A stretch of 64,000 nucleotides of DNA from a bacterium (GCA_018648585.1 JABGQW010000014.1:1-64000), one strand, 5' to 3'; shown: positions 42,337-50,780, counted from the stretch's first letter. The notes: generated by a model from the sequence alone, not told the origin. Translations and numbers: made by a program.

Positions 42337-44121
42337 GTATAAATATTGCTCAAACTTCTTTGTTCCTTTTTTTTGATCTTGAACATTTTTTCTGTACAAA
42401 TTTGTGAGCAACGTTTTTTCCTGTGATAAAAATTTTGAAGCCGGATCAAAAAATAAAAAAATGAGATGATCCAACTCGTGCGGAAAATTATTTCGTTCGA
42501 AAAAAACCGTGGAAAATTTTTCAAATCCACCGGGAACTTTTTCAATTTCCCGCATTTTTTCTGGATATTTTTCCCACAAAAATTGGAAGTTTTCCGTATT
42601 TTTCTTCGATCGAGCCGAAGCGTACAAAATCGCAGATTCGGATTTTTTCAAATCATAATTTTTTTCAAGTGCAAAATGGAAGTGCGCGCCGCGCTGCGCC
42701 TCGGTTTTTTTGTAATTTGAAATCCGCCGATCCTCCTGCAAAAGCTCAACAACATTTTTTTGGAAATGCGAATTGTACGCCGCCCGAAAATTTCGAAGAT
42801 AAAAATAGGCGGTTTTCAGTTTCCGTTTGTCGTTGACATCGCCTGTCCGCAGATCAATCGCTCGACCGAAGTGGTGGTGCGACTTTTGGCTGTGTCCATT
42901 TTTTTCAGCACCGCCAGACAAAACAAACGAAATATTTTTTTCCGAATAAAAATCGATCTCCAATTCATGAAAATCTTGCGCAAATTGATTCGTAATTTTT
43001 TGCAATTCCGGACGCAATTTTGAGTACATGTCGTAGTCATTGTTTTTTATTTCCAGAAACTTTTTTTCGCGCAAAAACTCATTGGTTTGTCCCCAGCGAA
43101 TTCGCGTACAAAGCGCATCAAACTGCCACGCAGACAAGTTTTCAAATTTCTGATTTTTCGACAATTCCCAGTGCGAATCGGCAACAAATTTTTTGACGTG
43201 CGCAGGATTTTTCATCAACTGAATCAAATTTTCTCGCGTGGAGAAAAAAACTGCATCCGGCAAAAATCCGTTCGCGTTGTGCATTTTTTTCAGCGTCATA
43301 TTTGCGCGGTACACATATTTTTTGGAAAACTCCGGAAAATCTTTTGAATCGAGTAAAAATTCTGAAAATTTTTCTGGCAATTTTGGCGCTGGTGGCGCGG
43401 AAATTTCTGGCTCGAACGGTTTCGGGAAAAATTCATCGCGAACTTCTCGAGAAAGTTCTCCGGGTTCGAAATCCGGAAATTTTTGTACGACAAATTTTTG
43501 TGCCGTCCGATCCGCCATAATTTTTTGTTCCGACTCAAATTTTGTTTTCAAATCCAAATCCAACAACGAAACCGACGTTTCTGCCTGCGTGGAAACTTTT
43601 TTTCGTTCGAGTTTTTTCTGCTCTTCCAATTTTTGTTTTTCAAGTTTTAATTTTTGTTTTTCAAATTCTGTCGTTGCATTTTTTTCAATTTCTTGAAATT
43701 TTTCCGTGGCAAAATTCGCCCCCAAAAGTTTTTTGACCGGCACGCGAACCGATTCGCCGTCGCGCATTTTGAAATCTTTTTTCCCGTTCATCGCCGCAAT
43801 TTCTTCTGCGATAAAATTCCAATCCTGCTTTTCCCAATTTCCCGCAGACATTTTCAAACCGCGCACCAAAAGCCCGTACAGCGTTTTGTCCCGCGCGAGA
43901 TCGAACGAAATTTCAACGAAAAATTCCCCATTTTTATTTTTTTCAACACGAGAAAAATTTTTCACTTTCCCCGATTTTTGAGCAAAATAATTGTTCAACC
44001 TTTCTGTCACAAAATCTGATTTTGTTTTTTCAATTTCATTTTTCAAATTTTCTGGCAATTCCAATTTTTGCGGAGAATTTTCAAAATTTGCGGAAACTTG
44101 CTCAAGAGTATTTTTTGACAT
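42325..44121 (-). CDS. LAS/M15-type metallopeptidase with coiled-coil linker
   Basis: 598 residues. An N-terminal part includes a LysM-like segment (about 99-130: WNFIAEEIAAMNGKKDFKMR then VRVPVKKLL), which could bind peptidoglycan. A charged coiled coil follows (150-200, EKQKLEEQKKLERKKV). The C-terminal half contains the zinc-site pattern of LAS peptidases: HHHFGRAID (His417 and Asp423) and HFHF (His480, His482), about 60 residues apart. Such enzymes cut D-Ala-containing peptides in peptidoglycan. No signal peptide is visible, which is odd for a wall hydrolase. It neighbours the giant protein on the same strand. Confidence 0.7.
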   Translation of the reverse strand: MSKNTLEQVSANFENSPQKLELPENLKNEIEKTKSDFVTERLNNYFAQKSGKVKNFSRVEKNKNGEFFVEISFDLARDKTLYGLLVRGLKMSAGNWEKQDWNFIAEEIAAMNGKKDFKMRDGESVRVPVKKLLGANFATEKFQEIEKNATTEFEKQKLKLEKQKLEEQKKLERKKVSTQAETSVSLLDLDLKTKFESEQKIMADRTAQKFVVQKFPDFEPGELSREVRDEFFPKPFEPEISAPPAPKLPEKFSEFLLDSKDFPEFSKKYVYRANMTLKKMHNANGFLPDAVFFSTRENLIQLMKNPAHVKKFVADSHWELSKNQKFENLSAWQFDALCTRIRWGQTNEFLREKKFLEIKNNDYDMYSKLRPELQKITNQFAQDFHELEIDFYSEKNISFVLSGGAEKNGHSQKSHHHFGRAIDLRTGDVNDKRKLKTAYFYLRNFRAAYNSHFQKNVVELLQEDRRISNYKKTEAQRGAHFHFALEKNYDLKKSESAILYASARSKKNTENFQFLWEKYPEKMREIEKVPGGFEKFSTVFFERNNFPHELDHLIFLFFDPASKFLSQEKTLLTNLYRKNVQDQKKGTKKFEQYLYSLV

Positions 44122-44256
44122 CTTGCCATTTTAACATTTTTTCACTAAAATTTCCAGTACAAAAAAACCGCTCGAAACCCGCGCAGTTCAAATTTGAAAA
44201 CTCTGGGAGTGAAAAACATGTATAAAATAGTCATGAATTCCACTCTCTCAATTTCA

Positions 44257-44691
44257 TTACGACACAAACGTCGCTTTGAAATTTTTGTAGTCAAGTAATA
44301 TCATGAGGATAAAACCCGACAATAAAGAGAATATTATACTCATCAATACTCCTAAGGGTTGATGATTCTTCCAAACAGCATGCTCGGCAGAACCTTCAAT
44401 TCGATTTTCCCATCCCTTACTGTTCCACAATGGAGCTGGCAAGGAAAAGGCATAGGCACCATCAATAACTCTATCCGATCCCTGCAAAACTTGCAGTTCC
44501 TCGAATGAATTTACTTTAAATAATTTTTTGATATCGACTTTGTTGGTTGCCCAACTTTCAGCGAAAGCATCACTGTATTCTGTTGCGTAAAACATTTTTA
44601 CAATGCTTTTTGCAACTGGCATCTCCGCGATTAAGAACGAAAATACGAAAAATAGCGCACTAAATATAAGTGCATAAACATAATTTTTCAT
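44257..44691 (-). CDS. Hypothetical two-helix membrane protein
   Basis: 144 residues from ATG 44691 (MKNYVYALIFSALFFVFSF). One N-terminal and one C-terminal transmembrane helix (LGVLMSIIFSLLSGFILMILL) enclose about 85 soluble residues. Base composition and codons are more A/T and less GC-third than in neighbours, possibly acquired. It has a near-consensus promoter and an unusual hairpin in its long leader. No family recognised. Confidence 0.6.
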   Translation of the reverse strand: MKNYVYALIFSALFFVFSFLIAEMPVAKSIVKMFYATEYSDAFAESWATNKVDIKKLFKVNSFEELQVLQGSDRVIDGAYAFSLPAPLWNSKGWENRIEGSAEHAVWKNHQPLGVLMSIIFSLLSGFILMILLDYKNFKATFVS

Positions 44692-44716
44692 GGCTTTTGT
44701 TTTAGTTAATAATAGA

Positions 44717-44772
44717 TTATTTGTAAGGATTCTGCCTACTTCAAACCAAAATAAACACAACCTTACAAATAA
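44717..44772. promoter_or_regulatory. 12-bp inverted repeat in the leader of the 44257 gene
   Basis: TTATTTGTAAGG at 44717-44728 is perfectly complementary to CCTTACAAATAA at 44761-44772, with a 32-base loop. It lies between the promoter and the start codon, so a leader hairpin could control translation or stability. It could also be the scar of an element. Confidence 0.45.
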
Positions 44773-44840
44773 CCATATTCAATCAACATACATGCTTTTC
44801 TCCCACAATTTTCAAAAATGATACTTCAAAGAGCTTGTCT

Positions 44841-44869
44841 ACTATAACCAAAGAAACAAAGAATGTCAA
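44841..44869 (-). promoter_or_regulatory. Promoter of the 44257 membrane protein gene
   Basis: On the minus strand TTGACA, 17 bases, TATAGT: one of the best sigma-70 matches in the window. It predicts a leader of roughly 140 bases containing the 44717-44772 inverted repeat. Confidence 0.7.
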
Positions 44870-44881
44870 CTTTTGTTCGAA

Positions 44882-46993
44882 CTATTTATCTTCCACCGCT
44901 TTCATCGAAAGCTGCGTGCGTCCCATTTTATCAACACCGATCAATTTTACAGTAATTTTTTGCCCTTCTTTTAATTCATCTGAAACATTTTCAACGCGAT
45001 GATTTGCAATTTCTGAAACGTGCACGAGCGCTTCTTTTCCTGGCAAATATTCAACAAATGCGCCGAAATCCATCACATTTTTGACCGTCGCATTTTCGAA
45101 AACATCGCCAACTTCTGGTTCGTACGTGAGCGCTTTTATTGCCGCAATTGCACCTTTCGCTTTTTCTCCGTCGACCGAAGAAACCATCACCAATCCGTCG
45201 TCCTCGATGTCGATTTTTACGTCGAAATCTGCGCAGAGTCCCTGAATTGTTTCTCCACCTTTTCCGATCACCACTCGAATGTATTCTGGATTGATGTGAA
45301 AACTCGTCACGCGCGGCGCGAACGAACTCATTTCTGATCGCACTTCTGGAATCGCAGATTTCATTGATTTCAAAATCTCGGTGCGTCCGACAGTCGCCTG
45401 CGCAAGCGCTTCTTTGAGAAGTGACATGTCCAAACCCTTCAATTTGATGTCCATCTGCAACGCGGTCAAACCGTTTTCGTCGCCGCAAACTTTCAAATCC
45501 ATATCTCCGCAGAAATCTTCCTGCGCCTGGATGTCGGATAAAATTTTGTAATTTCCATCCTCGTCGGTCACCAATCCCATCGCAATTCCAGAAATTGCCG
45601 ATTTGATCGGAATTCCACCGTCCATCAACGCGAGCGTCGATCCGCAAACCGATGCCATCGAACTCGATCCATTGCACGCGAGAATTTCTGAAACGAGCCG
45701 CAACGTGTACGGAAAATTTTCTTCTTTTTTTGGAATCACGTACTCCAGCGCGCGCTCTGCCAAAGTTCCGTGTCCGATTTCTCGGCGTCCGGTTCCACGC
45801 AGCGGTCGCACTTCTCCAACAGAATATGGCGGAAAATTGTAGTGGTGAATATATTGTTTTTTGTATTCTGGTCGATCTGGATCGTCGAGAATCTGTTCGT
45901 CGCTCGGCGCACCGACCGTCAAAACCGTCAACGCCTGCGTGTCTCCTCGTTCAAACAATCCTGTTCCGTGCAGTCGTGGAAAAATCCCCACTTCAGAATT
46001 CAGCGTTCGAATTTCCTCGGCGCCGCGTCCATCGAGACGTTTTCCTGTTTTCAAAATTTGGTTTCGCAGAACTTTTTTAAATTTTTTGGTAAAAAATTCG
46101 AGCAAGTCCCCTTTCTTCAATTCGTCGTTTTCAATTTGATCTGCACACGCATCGAGAAGTTTTTGTTCTGCGGCGTGAATTGCCGTGTGTAATTCTTTTT
46201 TTGATCCACCAGAAATATTTTCAAAATCTGAATCCGTCAAAAATTTATCCACTGCCACTTCGGCCGCTGGATCGATCTGACGAAACTGTGGCTCTTTTGC
46301 AACCACCTCGTGTTTTGCTGCAAATTCTCGCTGCGCGACGCACAATTTTTTGATGTGTGTGTGCGCAAACTCAAATGCTTCGATCATTTTATCGTTTGAA
46401 ACCAAATTGGCTCCGGCCTCCACCATCATAATTGCTTCCTCCGATCCCGCGATGACCAAATCAAGATCACCTTTTTCACTTTCTTCAAATGTCGGATCGA
46501 GAAAAAATGATCCATCTTCTTTCATTCCCACGCGAACCGCCGACACTGGTGCTTCGATCGGAATTCCTGAAAGTTGAACCGCCATCGACGCACCGGTGAT
46601 CGCTGTCGCCGCGAGCGAACGCGTTCCGTCAGTTTGCAACATCGTCGCGATGAGCTGCACGTCGTTTTGCATTCCTTTTGGAAACATCGGTCGCAATGGA
46701 CGATCCATCATTCGTGCGATCAAAATCGCACTTTCGGGTGGTCGACCTTCTCGTTTCATAAATCGTGAACCTTTAATTTTTCCAGCAGCGTAAAACTTCG
46801 ATTCGAAGTCACACATCATTGGGAAAAAATCGATTCCCTGTCGTGGCGATTCCGACATTCCTGCGGTCGCGAGCAAAACACTTTCGCCGTATTTTACGAC
46901 ACAAGACCCCTGCGCCAAATTGGCTAAGTTTCCGGTCTCGAATGTGAACTCTCGTCCCTCGAGATCGACTGAAAACGTTTGTACGTTTTTCAT
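44882..46993 (-). CDS. pnp: Polyribonucleotide nucleotidyltransferase
   Basis: Degrades RNA phosphorolytically 3' to 5' in the mRNA degradosome. 703 residues. Two RNase PH-like cores: the first with MCDFESKFYAAGKIKGSRFMKREGRP (shortened here), the second with MASVCGSTLALMDGGIPIKS. KH domain (FHINPEYIRVVIGKGGETIQG) and S1 domain (GDVFENATVKNVMDFGAFVE, LVHVSEIANHRV) at the C-terminus. It follows rpsO on the same strand, the classic rpsO-pnp order, with a terminator between. Confidence 0.97.
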   Translation of the reverse strand: MKNVQTFSVDLEGREFTFETGNLANLAQGSCVVKYGESVLLATAGMSESPRQGIDFFPMMCDFESKFYAAGKIKGSRFMKREGRPPESAILIARMMDRPLRPMFPKGMQNDVQLIATMLQTDGTRSLAATAITGASMAVQLSGIPIEAPVSAVRVGMKEDGSFFLDPTFEESEKGDLDLVIAGSEEAIMMVEAGANLVSNDKMIEAFEFAHTHIKKLCVAQREFAAKHEVVAKEPQFRQIDPAAEVAVDKFLTDSDFENISGGSKKELHTAIHAAEQKLLDACADQIENDELKKGDLLEFFTKKFKKVLRNQILKTGKRLDGRGAEEIRTLNSEVGIFPRLHGTGLFERGDTQALTVLTVGAPSDEQILDDPDRPEYKKQYIHHYNFPPYSVGEVRPLRGTGRREIGHGTLAERALEYVIPKKEENFPYTLRLVSEILACNGSSSMASVCGSTLALMDGGIPIKSAISGIAMGLVTDEDGNYKILSDIQAQEDFCGDMDLKVCGDENGLTALQMDIKLKGLDMSLLKEALAQATVGRTEILKSMKSAIPEVRSEMSSFAPRVTSFHINPEYIRVVIGKGGETIQGLCADFDVKIDIEDDGLVMVSSVDGEKAKGAIAAIKALTYEPEVGDVFENATVKNVMDFGAFVEYLPGKEALVHVSEIANHRVENVSDELKEGQKITVKLIGVDKMGRTQLSMKAVEDK

Positions 46994-47061
46994 GGTATAA
47001 ATGTGATTAGTTTTTTAAGAAAAGCCGCACAGTTTTTGAAAACAAAATTCTGCGCAGAAAA

Positions 47062-47086
47062 GAAAAACCCCCGACAAGTCGGGGGC
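47062..47086 (-). terminator. Strong intrinsic terminator between rpsO and pnp
   Basis: CCCCCGAC/GTCGGGGG stem followed on the minus strand by a T run (TTTTTC). It begins five bases after the rpsO stop. Read-through would give the rpsO-pnp transcript; this hairpin can set the ratio. Confidence 0.8.
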
Positions 47087-47091
47087 TAAAA

Positions 47092-47355
47092 TTATTTTCG
47101 AAGTCCAAGCGACGCAGCAACCTCTTGATATTTTGCTGGATCGTTCATTTGCAGGTGTCGAAGTAGTCGTCGACGTTTTCCCACCATTCCGAGCAAACCG
47201 TGCCGAGAATGTTTGTCTTTTTTGTGAGTTTTCAAGTGCTCACCCAGGCTCGTGATTTTTTCGGTTAAAATCGCCACCTGTACCTGCGAAGAACCCGTAT
47301 CCTTCGCATGCGTCTGAAATTTTTTCATGACGCCCTTTTTGTCGTCTTTTTTCAT
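47092..47355 (-). CDS. rpsO: Small ribosomal subunit protein uS15
   Basis: 87 residues from ATG 47355 ([23 protein letters not shown]). The conserved [16 protein letters not shown] and [20 protein letters not shown] place it in the 16S-binding S15 family. Upstream codons in the frame are not conserved and were left out. Followed by a terminator and then pnp. Confidence 0.95.
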   Translation of the reverse strand: MKKDDKKGVMKKFQTHAKDTGSSQVQVAILTEKITSLGEHLKTHKKDKHSRHGLLGMVGKRRRLLRHLQMNDPAKYQEVAASLGLRK

Positions 47356-47407
47356 CTTTTTAAAATTATTCGCGCAAATTGTACAAGGAAATTTTACGCG
47401 GTCAAAT

Positions 47408-47950
47408 TTATCGTACGTTTTCTTCAAAAAATTCAACAATCGCGTCGGAGCGCACGACAAAAATTTCCGCCGCCACCGGACTCGATCCAATCACCACGCC
47501 GAAAATTTTTCCAGAATCGCCAAAAATCGGCAGCCCCGACTCGATCGCAGAAGTCACGCCGCTGACGACAAATCGCTTATTTTCTACCCGCAAAACTTTT
47601 CCACTCTGGTGTGCACCGTGCGACATCCAAAAAACTTCATTTCCCACCACGGGCGGATGAGATGCAAAATTTGGAATTTTTTCGAGAACCGTCGGTGCGT
47701 GAAAAAAAATTATTTTTTGAGACAAAAATTTCGCTGCAATTTCGAGCACCTGCTCATTCCAAAAAAAATCTTCTGGACCAGATTCTGCTGCAACGAGAAA
47801 ATTTTCTGTCAATGGAATCGCCACCGCCACCGGTTTTTTTTCGAGATCAAAAATTGTAATTTGCGCAGGAGTTTCTATCTCCATCGGCACTGCCGGAGCG
47901 CACGCCGACGCAAAAATTGCACACAGCATTCCCGTCAACCAAATTTTCAT
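47408..47950 (-). CDS. Putative lipoprotein with trypsin-like fold
   Basis: 180 residues from ATG 47950 with a lipoprotein-type signal ([21 protein letters not shown]; Cys after ASA). The C-terminal portion, [27 protein letters not shown], resembles the GxSGGPxF...G.V.GI end of chymotrypsin-fold proteins, with SGLP in place of SGGP. A His occurs at MSHGAHQSG but I cannot identify the full triad, so it may be an inactive protease-like sensor. LspA (49635) could mature it. Divergent from the tRNA-Val genes. Confidence 0.55.
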   Translation of the reverse strand: MKIWLTGMLCAIFASACAPAVPMEIETPAQITIFDLEKKPVAVAIPLTENFLVAAESGPEDFFWNEQVLEIAAKFLSQKIIFFHAPTVLEKIPNFASHPPVVGNEVFWMSHGAHQSGKVLRVENKRFVVSGVTSAIESGLPIFGDSGKIFGVVIGSSPVAAEIFVVRSDAIVEFFEENVR

Positions 47951-47974
47951 TTCGCTCGATTCTTGCAAAAAATT

Positions 47975-48003
47975 TTGACATCCGCAATCAAAATGCACAA
48001 AAT
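47975..48003 (+). promoter_or_regulatory. Promoter of the tRNA-Val pair
   Basis: TTGACA, 17 bases, CAAAAT, ending about 10 bases before the first tRNA. Confidence 0.6.
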
Positions 48004-48012
48004 ACCGCCCGC

Positions 48013-48089
48013 GAGCGATTAGCTCAGCTGGCTAGAGCGCCTGCTTGACTCGCAGGAGGTCACAGGTTCGAATCCTGTATCGCTCACCA
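48013..48089 (+). tRNA. tRNA-Val (GAC)
   Basis: Complete 77-base cloverleaf with encoded CCA. Acceptor GAGCGAT/ATCGCTC; anticodon stem CCTGC/GCAGG enclosing loop TTGACTC (anticodon GAC). Position 37 reads T, where a purine is normal. It is nearly identical to the tRNA 26 bases downstream, indicating a tandem duplication with anticodon change. Confidence 0.92.
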
Positions 48090-48114
48090 TCTTTGAAAAT
48101 TTCCACAAATCTCC

Positions 48115-48191
48115 GAGCGGTTAGCTCAGCTGGCTAGAGCGCCTGTTTCACTCACAGGAGGCCACAGGTTCGACTCCTGTACCGCTCACCA
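48115..48191 (+). tRNA. tRNA-Val (CAC)
   Basis: Cloverleaf with encoded CCA. Acceptor GAGCGGT/ACCGCTC; anticodon loop TTCACTC within stem CCTGT/ACAGG (anticodon CAC). Shares the unusual T at position 37 with its neighbour. Same transcript as the GAC tRNA is likely. Confidence 0.9.
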
Positions 48192-48229
48192 CAGTGCAAA
48201 TCGCACGATTTTAGACAGAGATTTGGAAA

Positions 48230-48257
48230 TTGACAAATTTGTGAAAAATTCTACACT
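48230..48257 (+). promoter_or_regulatory. Promoter of rpsT
   Basis: TTGACA, 16 bases, TACACT, ending 28 bases before the S20 start. Confidence 0.7.
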
Positions 48258-48285
48258 CGCGCCGCATTTTATTTTCAAAAATCTC

Positions 48286-48636
48286 ATGCCCATCATCAAA
48301 TCCGCCATCAAACGCATGCATCAAACAAAACGACGCACGCAAAAAAACGTGATCGTCAAAAAAGGATTGAAAGAAACACTCAAAAAATTTTTAGGACTCA
48401 TTGCTGAAAAGAAAATGACGGAAGCGACAAAATTGCTCCCAGAAGTTCAGAAAAGAATTGATCTCGCGGTGAAAAAGAATTTGATGCACGCCAACAAAGC
48501 CGCACGTCAAAAATCACAATTTGCGAAAATGATCACGAAAACACCGGCGAAAAAAGTAGCCGCGCCCGCAACGGAGAAAAAAGAGCCCGCAGCAAAAAAA
48601 CCTGCCGCTCAAAAAAAAGAAGCGGAGAAAAAATAG
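48286..48636 (+). CDS. rpsT: Small ribosomal subunit protein bS20 with Ala/Lys tail
   Basis: 116 residues from ATG 48286 (MPIIKSAIKRMHQTKRRTQKN). The core (about 85 residues) matches S20, with AVKKNLMHANKAARQKSQ near the end of the fold. The final ~30 residues are an Ala/Pro/Lys repeat tail, an extension seen in some small-genome bacteria. Own promoter and terminator. Confidence 0.92.
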   Translation: MPIIKSAIKRMHQTKRRTQKNVIVKKGLKETLKKFLGLIAEKKMTEATKLLPEVQKRIDLAVKKNLMHANKAARQKSQFAKMITKTPAKKVAAPATEKKEPAAKKPAAQKKEAEKK

Positions 48637-48664
48637 TTTCTCTCAAAATTTAGAAATTGAAAAA

Positions 48665-48690
48665 GTCCGCATCACGCGGATTTTTTTTTT
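48665..48690 (+). terminator. Intrinsic terminator of rpsT
   Basis: TCCGC/GCGGA stem with loop ATCAC, followed by nine T. Confidence 0.75.
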
Positions 48691-48692
48691 GG

Positions 48693-48724
48693 AAAAAAAA
48701 GTCCTCCCAGAGAAATCTGGGAGG
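48693..48724 (-). terminator. Intrinsic terminator for minus-strand transcripts
   Basis: Perfect 9-bp stem (CCTCCCAGA/TCTGGGAGG) with GAAA-type tetraloop and eight T on the minus strand. Back-to-back with the rpsT terminator. It is the only obvious end for the 30-residue ORF and the 48914 gene. Confidence 0.75.
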
Positions 48725-48786
48725 ATTCATAATAAATTATTCAATTTATCGAACCTAAAAAACGATTCTTTGTTTTTTTCTGCTTT

Positions 48787-48879
48787 TTAATACTCTTCCT
48801 CAGGATAAAAACGCCAAAAGCAATAACACAAAAACACACGAAACAAATCCGCAGAACTGTTGTTCATAATTTCATTCAT
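48787..48879 (-). CDS. 30-residue ORF with Shine-Dalgarno site
   Basis: ATG 48879 to TAA: 30 residues, hydrophobic/aromatic core (FRVFLCYCFWRF) followed by an acidic end (PEEEY). AAGGAG lies at 48889-48894, nine bases before the start, one of the very few clear Shine-Dalgarno sites in the window. It sits 34 bases after the 48914 gene stop, and a strong terminator lies 62 bases past its own stop. It could be a real small membrane protein; alternatively chance. Confidence 0.5.
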   Translation of the reverse strand: MNEIMNNSSADLFRVFLCYCFWRFYPEEEY

Positions 48880-48888
48880 AATTATTTT

Positions 48889-48894
48889 CTCCTT
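48889..48894 (-). promoter_or_regulatory. Ribosome binding site of the 30-residue ORF
   Basis: AAGGAG followed by nine bases to ATG. It stands out because most starts here, including ribosomal protein genes, lack such a site. Confidence 0.5.
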
Positions 48895-48913
48895 TTTTTA
48901 AAATTTAAATAAA

Positions 48914-49455
48914 TTACTCATATTTATAAATACCTGAATGCGCAACGGATACACTCATTGCACATAATGCGATCCCACAACATACCAAAAATGGAATCCC
49001 GAAAAAAATAAAAAAAATCATCTGCCCCATTGCGTCCACTTTCACAAAATCCTGCATCCCTGGACACCAGACAATTAAATACTCGTCTCTGAAACTTCCC
49101 TCAATTTCGAAATACCGCAAACGGCATTTTGTTTTTTCCCGAATCGAATCAAATTCATTTTTTTTTGCAAAAACAAATTTTAAACGTTCACCTCGTTCGT
49201 CCAAATATTTGACTATCTTTTTTTCAGAATCCCAGCCAGTCGGGCTTCCTGCGTGTACAAACCCTTGATGTGAACTCAGGAATTTTGAAAAGTTTTTAAA
49301 CTTCGAAATTTTCTCCGGATCCAAAATAATTTTTTCAAAATCAGCCGTCATTTTTATCCTGACAATCGAATCAGGAGTCAAAAAATAACAAATAATCACA
49401 ACGATGACGATCAAAAAAACGCTCAGTATTTTAATCCCTTTTTTTTGTTTTTCAT
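48914..49455 (-). pseudogene. Two-helix membrane protein gene with frame break at an 8-A run
   Basis: The open frame 48914-49414 would have to start at a TTG in the middle of a transmembrane helix (IVIVVIICYFL). An ATG at 49455 starts MKNKK and runs into eight A (minus strand, 49446-49439), after which the frame is off by one base; one extra A restores MKNKKKGIKILSVFLIVIVV, an ordinary signal anchor. So the gene is broken, mis-assembled at the homopolymer, or rescued by slippage. The rest has a soluble domain with a Cys pair and a C-terminal membrane helix (FIFFGIPFLVCCGIALC). Function unknown. Confidence 0.55.
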
Positions 49456-49634
49456 AATTTTCACTTTTTCTATTTTAAATTCATAATTTCGATTTTTCAG
49501 ATTGATAATTTGAAAGAACTGCCAACTAATTTTGTCGACTGGATTCTCACCAAAAGAACCAACAAACAAGAAATCAATCGCACGTCAACATTTATATTTT
49601 TCACAAAATATGTCAAACAATTAAAATAAAAAAA

Positions 49635-50060
49635 TCACGCAGATTTTTTCGTAGAAAGTTCGTCCCAAATCCACACTGCAATTCCGAGAGAAACGAACGT
49701 GTCGGCGAGATTGAAAATCGGAAACGACCAAAATGCGAGAAAATCTGTCACCGCCCCGAAAAAAATGCGGTCGATCAAATTCCCCACCGCTCCGGAAAAA
49801 ACAAACGCCGCGGCGATTTTTTGAAGTTTTGAAACCGGCGAAAACCAGAGAAATTTTCCGAGGAAAAAGAGCACCACCAACGTCACCGGAACGAGGATCC
49901 AGCGCGCCATCGGAAACGAAAATGCGATGCCAGAATTTTCGACAAACTGCAACCGAAAAAATGGAAAAACTTCTCGAGCAGGATCGAAATTTTGTCGAGC
50001 AAAAATTTTACTCAACTGATCCAAAATCACACCACCGAAAATGAGAAATAAATATCGCAT
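49635..50060 (-). CDS. lspA: Lipoprotein signal peptidase (signal peptidase II)
   Basis: 141 residues, four transmembrane segments. The catalytic Asp pair is in NLIDRIFFGAVTDF and FNLADTFV, and the substrate segment is FVENSGIAFSF. Removes lipoprotein signal peptides. It could mature the lipoprotein encoded at 47408. Single gene. Confidence 0.95.
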   Translation of the reverse strand: MRYLFLIFGGVILDQLSKIFARQNFDPAREVFPFFRLQFVENSGIAFSFPMARWILVPVTLVVLFFLGKFLWFSPVSKLQKIAAAFVFSGAVGNLIDRIFFGAVTDFLAFWSFPIFNLADTFVSLGIAVWIWDELSTKKSA

Positions 50061-50360
50061 TAATTTATATTTTTCATGAAATATTTTTCGCAGAAAACTT
50101 TTTCAGAAAAATTGGCAGCAATATTTTTTCAAAAACTTTCACCACCACCGCAGGAATTTTAAATTCTTTTTTCGAAACCGCGCAGACTTTTTTCATCTGC
50201 AGAAAATCTGCCAGACTTCGCGGAAAAAATCAAAATAATTAACTTTTTATTTTTTTTATTTAAAAAAAAACAGTGTTCTCGATTTATTTTTTGAAAGACT
50301 TCGGGAGCCACCCCGCTCTTTTGAAATTTCGAGAAAAAAATAAATTTTTAAAATTATTTT
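50061..50360. other. Gene-free interval between lspA and a membrane protein gene
   Basis: A/T-rich, with stops in all frames. It contains a GC-patch AGCCACCCCGCTC near 50310 and long T runs. I see no RNA gene, promoter with both boxes, or repeat shared with the rest of the window. Confidence 0.5.
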
Positions 50361-50738
50361 TTACAAAAGACTTATTCCAATTCCATGAAAAATGGTTGCC
50401 AGAATATTGATGCCTAAAATAATTGAAATGATGGAAATTCGTTGTTTTTTTGTAAGTTTTCGCTTTTTTAATTCGAGTTGGTCAAATAAAAGTGCGAAAA
50501 GAAGAAATGTGAGAAAGAGCAGTGATAAACTTATCGCCAGTGGTGCTTCTTCACCAGTTTTTAACACGATCTCAATTCCCCAGATAATAATCCTTGTTGC
50601 GATAGCAGGACCAACAACTCCAACGAGAGATTTCCAAAAAGACAGCCGTATTTTTGTGTATTTGCGAATGCGGTTTTGATAAACAAAAGGGAGTGAGATG
50701 GCAGCAACCAAACCGAGAAGCAAAAATATGTAAACCAT
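50361..50738 (-). CDS. Hypothetical four-helix membrane protein
   Basis: 125 residues with about four hydrophobic segments (VYIFLLLGLVAAISLPFVY; VVGPAIATRIIIWGIEIVL; AISLSLLFLTFLLFALLF; IISIILGINILATIFHGI) separated by Lys/Arg-rich loops. No motif recognised. The lower GC-third content differs from the mltG gene that follows upstream. Confidence 0.6.
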   Translation of the reverse strand: MVYIFLLLGLVAAISLPFVYQNRIRKYTKIRLSFWKSLVGVVGPAIATRIIIWGIEIVLKTGEEAPLAISLSLLFLTFLLFALLFDQLELKKRKLTKKQRISIISIILGINILATIFHGIGISLL

Positions 50739-50780
50739 GTGGAAATTTTAAATGACTTTCCTATTTTTTTCAAACTTTTT

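Noticed and set aside
48914-49414. Gene starting at TTG 49414
   Set aside because: That start lies inside a transmembrane helix; the ATG at 49455 with a one-base frame break explains it better.
50281-50340. GC patch with AGCCACCCCGCTC as possible RNA element
   Set aside because: No stable stem or match to a known RNA and no similar sequence elsewhere in the window.
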